From positions 3,177,001 to 3,241,000 of the forward strand of contig NZ_CP095743.1 in the NCBI RefSeq assembly GCF_022049065.2: 64,000 bases of DNA, in the 5' to 3' direction. The stretch comes from Niallia sp. Man26 (GTDB lineage Bacteria; Bacillota; Bacilli; Bacillales; Cytobacillaceae). Of this stretch, positions 58,611 to 64,000 are shown piece after piece. The stretch's first letter is position 1; each line of letters begins with the position of its first letter. The notes under the pieces were generated by a model that did no database searches, was not told where the DNA came from, and saw nothing but the letters and a program-made list of their open reading frames with translations. Both the position numbers and the translations under genes were made by a program.

Positions 58611-60959
58611 TTAGCGTTTCTTTTTCTTTCTTTTTGCTTTTGGGGCATTTTCATAAAACTTTCTTTCTTTTTTGCCCTTGCGTTTTCCTTCCCCGTTGCT
58701 GCCATTGCCATTGCCATTGCGTCCATCTTTGCCGGCCCCAGACTTTCCTTTCCGTGGCGCGCGAGATGTGCTGCCAGTTGAAAATACTTTGCCCTCTTTT
58801 TTCGGATCTCTGCGGCGAGTTCCTTTCATGCCGACAATTTCGAAGTCAATGGCACGCTCTTCTTTATTAACATTAACAACACGAACTGTGATCTCATCAC
58901 CAATACGGAATACTTTGCCTGTTCTTTCACCAATCATCGCAAAATGGCGTTCATCATAGCGATAATAGTCGTCTGTCATATAGCTGACATGTACAAGACC
59001 TTCAATTGTATTCTTAAGCTCCACAAACATTCCAAAGTTTGTGACAGAGCTGATGATGCCGTCATATTCTTCGCCGATTTTATCCAGCATATATTCTGCT
59101 TTTTTGAGTTCGTCAGTCTCACGTTCTGCTTCAACAGAGCGTCTTTCCATATTGGACGAATGCTCTGCTATGTCTGTCAGCTTGCTGTTCCATTTCTCTT
59201 GAGTAGGAGCGCTAATGTCACCTTCTACTAGATATGTGCGAATAAGTCTGTGCACAATTAAATCGGGATAGCGTCTGATTGGAGACGTGAAGTGCGTATA
59301 GAACTCTGTTGACAACCCGAAATGCCCTAGACTTTCTGGATAATATTTTGCCTGCTGCATGGAGCGGAGCATAACAGTTGAAATAACCATTTCTTCTGGT
59401 GTGCCTTGCACCTCTTCAATAATTTCCTGAAGAGCTCTCGGATGAACTTCATTCGCAGTACCTTTCACGATATAGCCGAAGTTTGTAATAAACTCAAAAA
59501 ACCTGCGCAGCTTTTCTTCTTTCGGGTCTTCGTGAATACGATAAATAAACGGTACTTGCAGCCAGTGGAAATGTTCTGCTACTGTTTCATTGGCAACAAG
59601 CATGAACTCTTCAATAAGGCGTTCTGCAACAGAACGTTCACGAAGGACAACATCCTTTGGCTTTCCATTTTCTTCAACAAGAACCTTTGATTCTTTGAAA
59701 TCAAAGTCGATTGCTCCTCGGCCCATCCGTTTTGTGCGAAGAATCTGCGCAAGCTCTTCCATTCTCTCAAACATTGGAACAAGCTCAGCATATCTTTCTC
59801 GCAGCTCTTCATCTTTGTCATTTAAGATTGAGTTAACATCGGCATAAGTCATTCGTTCTGTTGTCTTAATGACACTTTGGAATATCTCATGGCTAACCAC
59901 TTCACCGCTCGGGCTGATTTCCATTTCACAAGACAATGTCAGACGATTTACTTTTGGATTCAAAGAGCAAATCCCATTTGACAGGCGATGTGGAATCATT
60001 GGAATAACTCGGTCTACTAAATAAACACTTGTGCCTCTGTCTTGTGCCTCTACATCAATTGGTGAATCTTCCGTCACATAATAAGAAACGTCTGCAATGT
60101 GAACCCCAAGCTTGTAGTTGCCATTTTCCAGCCTTGTAACGGTTACCGCATCGTCCAAGTCCTTTGCATCAGCACCATCAATTGTGACAATCTGCTGATC
60201 CCTTAAATCACGTCTGTTTTTGATTTCACTTTCATCAATTTCATCTGGAACACTGTCAGCCTGTGCCATCACTTCGTCAGGAAAAGCAAGCGGCAGTCCA
60301 TGCTTATGAATAACAGATAGAATATCCACACCAGGATCATTTTTATGGCCCAGTATCTTGATAATCTCCCCTTCTGCATTCTTTCTTCCTTCTGGATAAG
60401 CAGTTAAGTTTACAACTACTTTATGGCCTTCTACAGCACCCTTTGTGCTGCCTTTAGGAATGAACACATCTGTGGCAATTTTTTTATCATCGGGAATAAC
60501 AAACCCAAAATTCTTGCTTTCGGAATATGTACCGACAATTTGCTGCACACCTCGTTCCAGAATACGGACGATGGTTCCTTCCCGTCTTTGACCAGAGCTT
60601 TCTGAAGTGACACGGGCAAGCACGATATCGCCATTCATCGCTGTCTTCACTTCATTTGGCGGGATAAAGATATCGTCTAGACCAGGCTCCTCTGGAATAA
60701 CAAAGGCAAAACCCTTTGCATGGCCGGATATCTTCCCTTTCACTAAATTCATCTTTTCAGGCAGACCGTAACGATTGCTTCTCGTTCTTACAACCAACCC
60801 TTTTTCTTCCATCTGCACTAATGCCTTGACGAACTCCTTAAAGTTAGAAGAATCCTCAATTCCAAACGCTTCCTCCAGCTCCTGTACTGTCAGGGGCTTA
60901 TACGCCTCGTCCTTCATATAATGCAGCAGCTTTTCTATATGCTCTTGAATTATATCCAA
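58611..60959 (-). CDS. rnr: Ribonuclease R
   Basis: A 782-residue 3'-5' exoribonuclease that degrades structured RNA and the mRNA released by tmRNA. It has an N-terminal helix-turn-helix region (1-60), two cold-shock OB domains (70-230), the RNB catalytic domain (about 255-580) with [15 protein letters not shown] carrying the metal-binding Asp residues, the S1 domain (625-705), and a very basic Lys/Arg/Gly C-terminal tail. The TTG start at 60959 follows AAAGGAGG. It is in the order secG-esterase-rnr-smpB-ssrA. Confidence 0.97.
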   Translation of the reverse strand: MDIIQEHIEKLLHYMKDEAYKPLTVQELEEAFGIEDSSNFKEFVKALVQMEEKGLVVRTRSNRYGLPEKMNLVKGKISGHAKGFAFVIPEEPGLDDIFIPPNEVKTAMNGDIVLARVTSESSGQRREGTIVRILERGVQQIVGTYSESKNFGFVIPDDKKIATDVFIPKGSTKGAVEGHKVVVNLTAYPEGRKNAEGEIIKILGHKNDPGVDILSVIHKHGLPLAFPDEVMAQADSVPDEIDESEIKNRRDLRDQQIVTIDGADAKDLDDAVTVTRLENGNYKLGVHIADVSYYVTEDSPIDVEAQDRGTSVYLVDRVIPMIPHRLSNGICSLNPKVNRLTLSCEMEISPSGEVVSHEIFQSVIKTTERMTYADVNSILNDKDEELRERYAELVPMFERMEELAQILRTKRMGRGAIDFDFKESKVLVEENGKPKDVVLRERSVAERLIEEFMLVANETVAEHFHWLQVPFIYRIHEDPKEEKLRRFFEFITNFGYIVKGTANEVHPRALQEIIEEVQGTPEEMVISTVMLRSMQQAKYYPESLGHFGLSTEFYTHFTSPIRRYPDLIVHRLIRTYLVEGDISAPTQEKWNSKLTDIAEHSSNMERRSVEAERETDELKKAEYMLDKIGEEYDGIISSVTNFGMFVELKNTIEGLVHVSYMTDDYYRYDERHFAMIGERTGKVFRIGDEITVRVVNVNKEERAIDFEIVGMKGTRRRDPKKEGKVFSTGSTSRAPRKGKSGAGKDGRNGNGNGSNGEGKRKGKKERKFYENAPKAKRKKKKR

Positions 60960-60978
60960 ACAAACAACCTCCTTTTAA

Positions 60979-61722
60979 TTAATTAATCCAATCTAATCGA
61001 TCAATAAACTGGTAGAAGTCCTCAAAAACCTCGTCCTTTTCTTTATCATGTGTAATAACATGGCCAGAATTCTCATACCATTTGATCTCTTTATCATCAC
61101 TTTCCACTTCATTATAGATAATATTTGCACTATCTGTATTAATCATGTGGTCATGTCTTGCTTGTATAACAAAAACAGGGGAATAAATTAAATCCACTGA
61201 TTGACGGACATCTGCAATCAAGCCTTGCAGCTCTTTTAACGTATTCATCGGGGCGAATTCTGCCATTTCTTGTTCAATGACTTCCTCCGATTTTCCTTCC
61301 CTAACCTTATAGTTACGAGCATATTCAAGGACGCCCTCATACATGACTTCTTCGCTTTTAATATACATTGGAGAACACATTGTTACGATACCCTTTACAG
61401 GTACAGTGTAACCTAACTTAAGAGAAAATACCCCGCCTAGAGAAAGTCCGCCCACTGCAATTTCTTCATAACCTTTTTCTTTCAAGAAATTATAGCCTGC
61501 CTGAACATCTTTCCACCAATCTTCTGGCCCATACTGCACAAGGTCCTCTGGCGGCACTCCATGGCCTTTATACAACGGAATATAGCAGCTGTATCCTTTA
61601 GTATTCAAATAGCGTCCAAGCATTCTTACATCTGATGTGTTGCCTGTGAAGCCGTGCAGCAGCAATACAGCACGTTTATTACTTCCTTCAAAATACAACG
61701 GCTTTTGTTCCACTAATTTCAT
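60979..61722 (-). CDS. est: Carboxylesterase (YvaK/Est type)
   Basis: A 247-residue cytoplasmic alpha/beta-hydrolase. Oxyanion HGFTGN near 26, nucleophile Ser in GGLSLGG near 95, Asp in QARHDHMI near 195, and His in ENSGHVI near 225. The ATG at 61722 follows AAGGAG; a 28-codon in-frame extension is rejected. It matches the thermostable Est30/YvaK carboxylesterases and sits in the usual secG-yvaK-rnr order. Confidence 0.93.
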   Translation of the reverse strand: MKLVEQKPLYFEGSNKRAVLLLHGFTGNTSDVRMLGRYLNTKGYSCYIPLYKGHGVPPEDLVQYGPEDWWKDVQAGYNFLKEKGYEEIAVGGLSLGGVFSLKLGYTVPVKGIVTMCSPMYIKSEEVMYEGVLEYARNYKVREGKSEEVIEQEMAEFAPMNTLKELQGLIADVRQSVDLIYSPVFVIQARHDHMINTDSANIIYNEVESDDKEIKWYENSGHVITHDKEKDEVFEDFYQFIDRLDWIN

Positions 61723-61868
61723 TTTAAAAACACTCCTTGCCTTATCTTTTCCCATTTCCATCGGATTAACATATGTATAGCTGATTTTCTTTTTAGTAAA
61801 TCTCATCCTATTTTAGGCAGAAAAAAGGATAAGAATCCAGCAAAAAGATTCCAAAACCCCTCTTGCAG

Positions 61869-61902
61869 AAAAAAAACCTGACCGCATCCGGCCAGGTTTT
61901 TC
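61869..61902 (-). terminator. Terminator after secG
   Basis: On the minus strand AAACCTGGCC faces GGTCAGGTTT-type pairing (one bulge), then T residues. Confidence 0.8.
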
Positions 61903-61920
61903 ATCTATACCGTTCAGCTA

Positions 61921-62157
61921 TTAAATATCGAAATAGCTGACTGCAATCGTTAAAGCAAAGAACAAAATTGACAGTACGATTGTTGTATTATGAAGTATTA
62001 AGTCTAAACCGCGAGCTTTTTGTTTACCGAAAAGCTGTTCTGCCCCACCTGAAATGGCCCCGGATAGACCTGCACTTTTTCCTGATTGCAGAAGCACTAC
62101 TACAATAAGAGCAAGAGCAACAATAATCAGTAATGTTAATAAGATTGTGTGTAACAT
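61921..62157 (-). CDS. secG: Preprotein translocase subunit SecG
   Basis: A 78-residue membrane protein with two helices (about 3-24 and 54-74) and the conserved loop [33 protein letters not shown]. It is part of the SecYEG channel. The ATG at 62157 follows AATGGAGG; an in-frame extension of 48 codons is not coding. It lies between eno and the esterase gene, as usual in Bacillus. Confidence 0.96.
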   Translation of the reverse strand: MLHTILLTLLIIVALALIVVVLLQSGKSAGLSGAISGGAEQLFGKQKARGLDLILHNTTIVLSILFFALTIAVSYFDI

Positions 62158-62257
62158 ACAAGCACCTCCATTAAAACGAACATACATTACTCTTAATGTA
62201 CCATAATTTATCTTGTCCCACAATAGCATTACAACGGTTTTATCCAAGTTGTGGCAA

Positions 62258-62292
62258 CAAAAAAGCACCTGACACAAAAATGTCAGGTGCTT
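62258..62292 (-). terminator. Terminator after eno
   Basis: AAGCACCTGACA (62263-62274) pairs perfectly with TGTCAGGTGCTT (62281-62292), followed by a T-run on the minus strand. Confidence 0.92.
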
Positions 62293-62304
62293 GAAGTTCA
62301 AACC

Positions 62305-63624
<1,320 letters not shown>

Positions 63625-63628
63625 TCAA

Positions 63629-64000
63629 TTATTTTTTAATGATAGATGTACCAGTCATTTCTGCTGGTTGTTCAAGTCCTAATAACTCAAGCATAGTTGG
63701 AGCCAAATCTCCAAGCTTTCCTTCTTGAAGCTCGACACCAGGCACTGTCACAATGACAGGCACAGGGTTTGTTGTATGTGCAGTCATTGGTTTTCCATCA
63801 AGTGTTACCACTTCATCTGAGTTACCATGGTCTGCTGTAATGATAGCTTTGCCGCCTTTTTCTTCAATCAGTGTGATGATTTTGCCTAAGCATTCATCAA
63901 CAGTCTCGATAGCCTTGATAGTAGGTTCAAGCATTCCGGAGTGCCCAACCATATCAGGGTTTGCAAAGTTTAAGATGATAGCATCAAAATTATCTGCTTC
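63629..64000 (-). CDS. gpmI: 2,3-bisphosphoglycerate-independent phosphoglycerate mutase, C-terminal part
   Basis: The frame is open from the window edge to the stop at 63629, 123 residues. Visible are [55 protein letters not shown] and [41 protein letters not shown]. These are the manganese-binding and C-terminal motifs of iPGM (DMVGHSG, ADHGN). It interconverts 3- and 2-phosphoglycerate. The rest lies beyond 64000. It is 28 bp before eno. Confidence 0.97.
   Translation of the reverse strand, partial: EADNFDAIILNFANPDMVGHSGMLEPTIKAIETVDECLGKIITLIEEKGGKAIITADHGNSDEVVTLDGKPMTAHTTNPVPVIVTVPGVELQEGKLGDLAPTMLELLGLEQPAEMTGTSIIKK

Overview
The window is chromosomal DNA of a low-GC Gram-positive endospore-former of the Bacillaceae (Bacillus/Niallia-like; I do not assign a species). 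The basis is the gene content and order (gpmI-eno-secG-carboxylesterase-rnr-smpB-ssrA on one strand), strong AGGAGG-type ribosome binding sites, frequent TTG/GTG starts, PerR-, CcpA- and Fur-like sites, and a tmRNA encoding the tag (A)GKQQNNFALAA. No prophage, IS transposase, CRISPR array, rRNA or tRNA was seen. The only clear stable RNA is tmRNA.

Layout. 0-4.6 kb: the start of an aldehyde dehydrogenase, aroD and aroK (shikimate pathway), a PerR-box catalase, an aldo/keto reductase and an unlisted 43-residue protein. 4.9-10 kb: GntR/FCD and MerR/TipAS regulators, then a leftward unit of aldo/keto reductase, GH1 6-phospho-beta-glucosidase and a GmuR-like GntR/UTRA repressor. 10-13.6 kb: a heterodimeric ABC exporter. 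13.7-23.4 kb: an alpha-galactoside locus (DUF624 protein, sugar-binding lipoprotein, two permeases, GH36 alpha-galactosidase, ROK kinase, LacI regulator, acetyl-xylan esterase). 23.5-24.5 kb: an AT-rich islet with two small orphan genes. 24.5-28 kb: a cellobiose/oligo-beta-mannoside-type PTS in the order IIB-IIA-IIC-GH1. 28.2-33.5 kb: TetR/MFS pair, a LicT-type antiterminator behind its own RAT/terminator leader, an orphan histidine kinase and a nitroreductase. 33.7-39 kb: a flavin monooxygenase, gnd and zwf (oxidative pentose phosphate pathway) and a chemoreceptor without a ligand-binding domain. 39-44.8 kb: acetyltransferases, a MOSC protein, a quinone oxidoreductase, a LysE exporter with an XRE/cupin regulator, two low-complexity proteins and MarR. 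44.8-49 kb: sucrose genes scrB-scrA-scrR. 49-57.3 kb: AraC/SDR pairs, a possible Fur-box gene, an orphan QueC/QatC-like protein with a ruined ATP loop, an aldo/keto reductase with a MerR regulator, and a lipoprotein. 57.5-64 kb: ssrA, smpB, rnr, esterase, secG, eno, gpmI (partial).

How it works together. Most of the left two thirds is for taking up and splitting plant-type oligosaccharides (beta-glucosides/mannosides, alpha-galactosides, acetylated xylan, sucrose), each with a local regulator and usually a CcpA (cre) site. Zwf, Gnd, Eno and GpmI handle the sugar phosphates. The two beta-glucoside loci, about 18 kb apart, share one promoter design (operator in the -35, TATAAT after 16 bp, then cre), so they look like a single regulon of the GmuR-like repressor. 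The most unusual items are the QatC-like pseudo-enzyme, the shared beta-glucoside promoter design, the self-controlled LicT leader, a sigma-H/Spo0A-like promoter before the orphan kinase, and the 43-residue NQWA-repeat protein with a sigma-G-like promoter.
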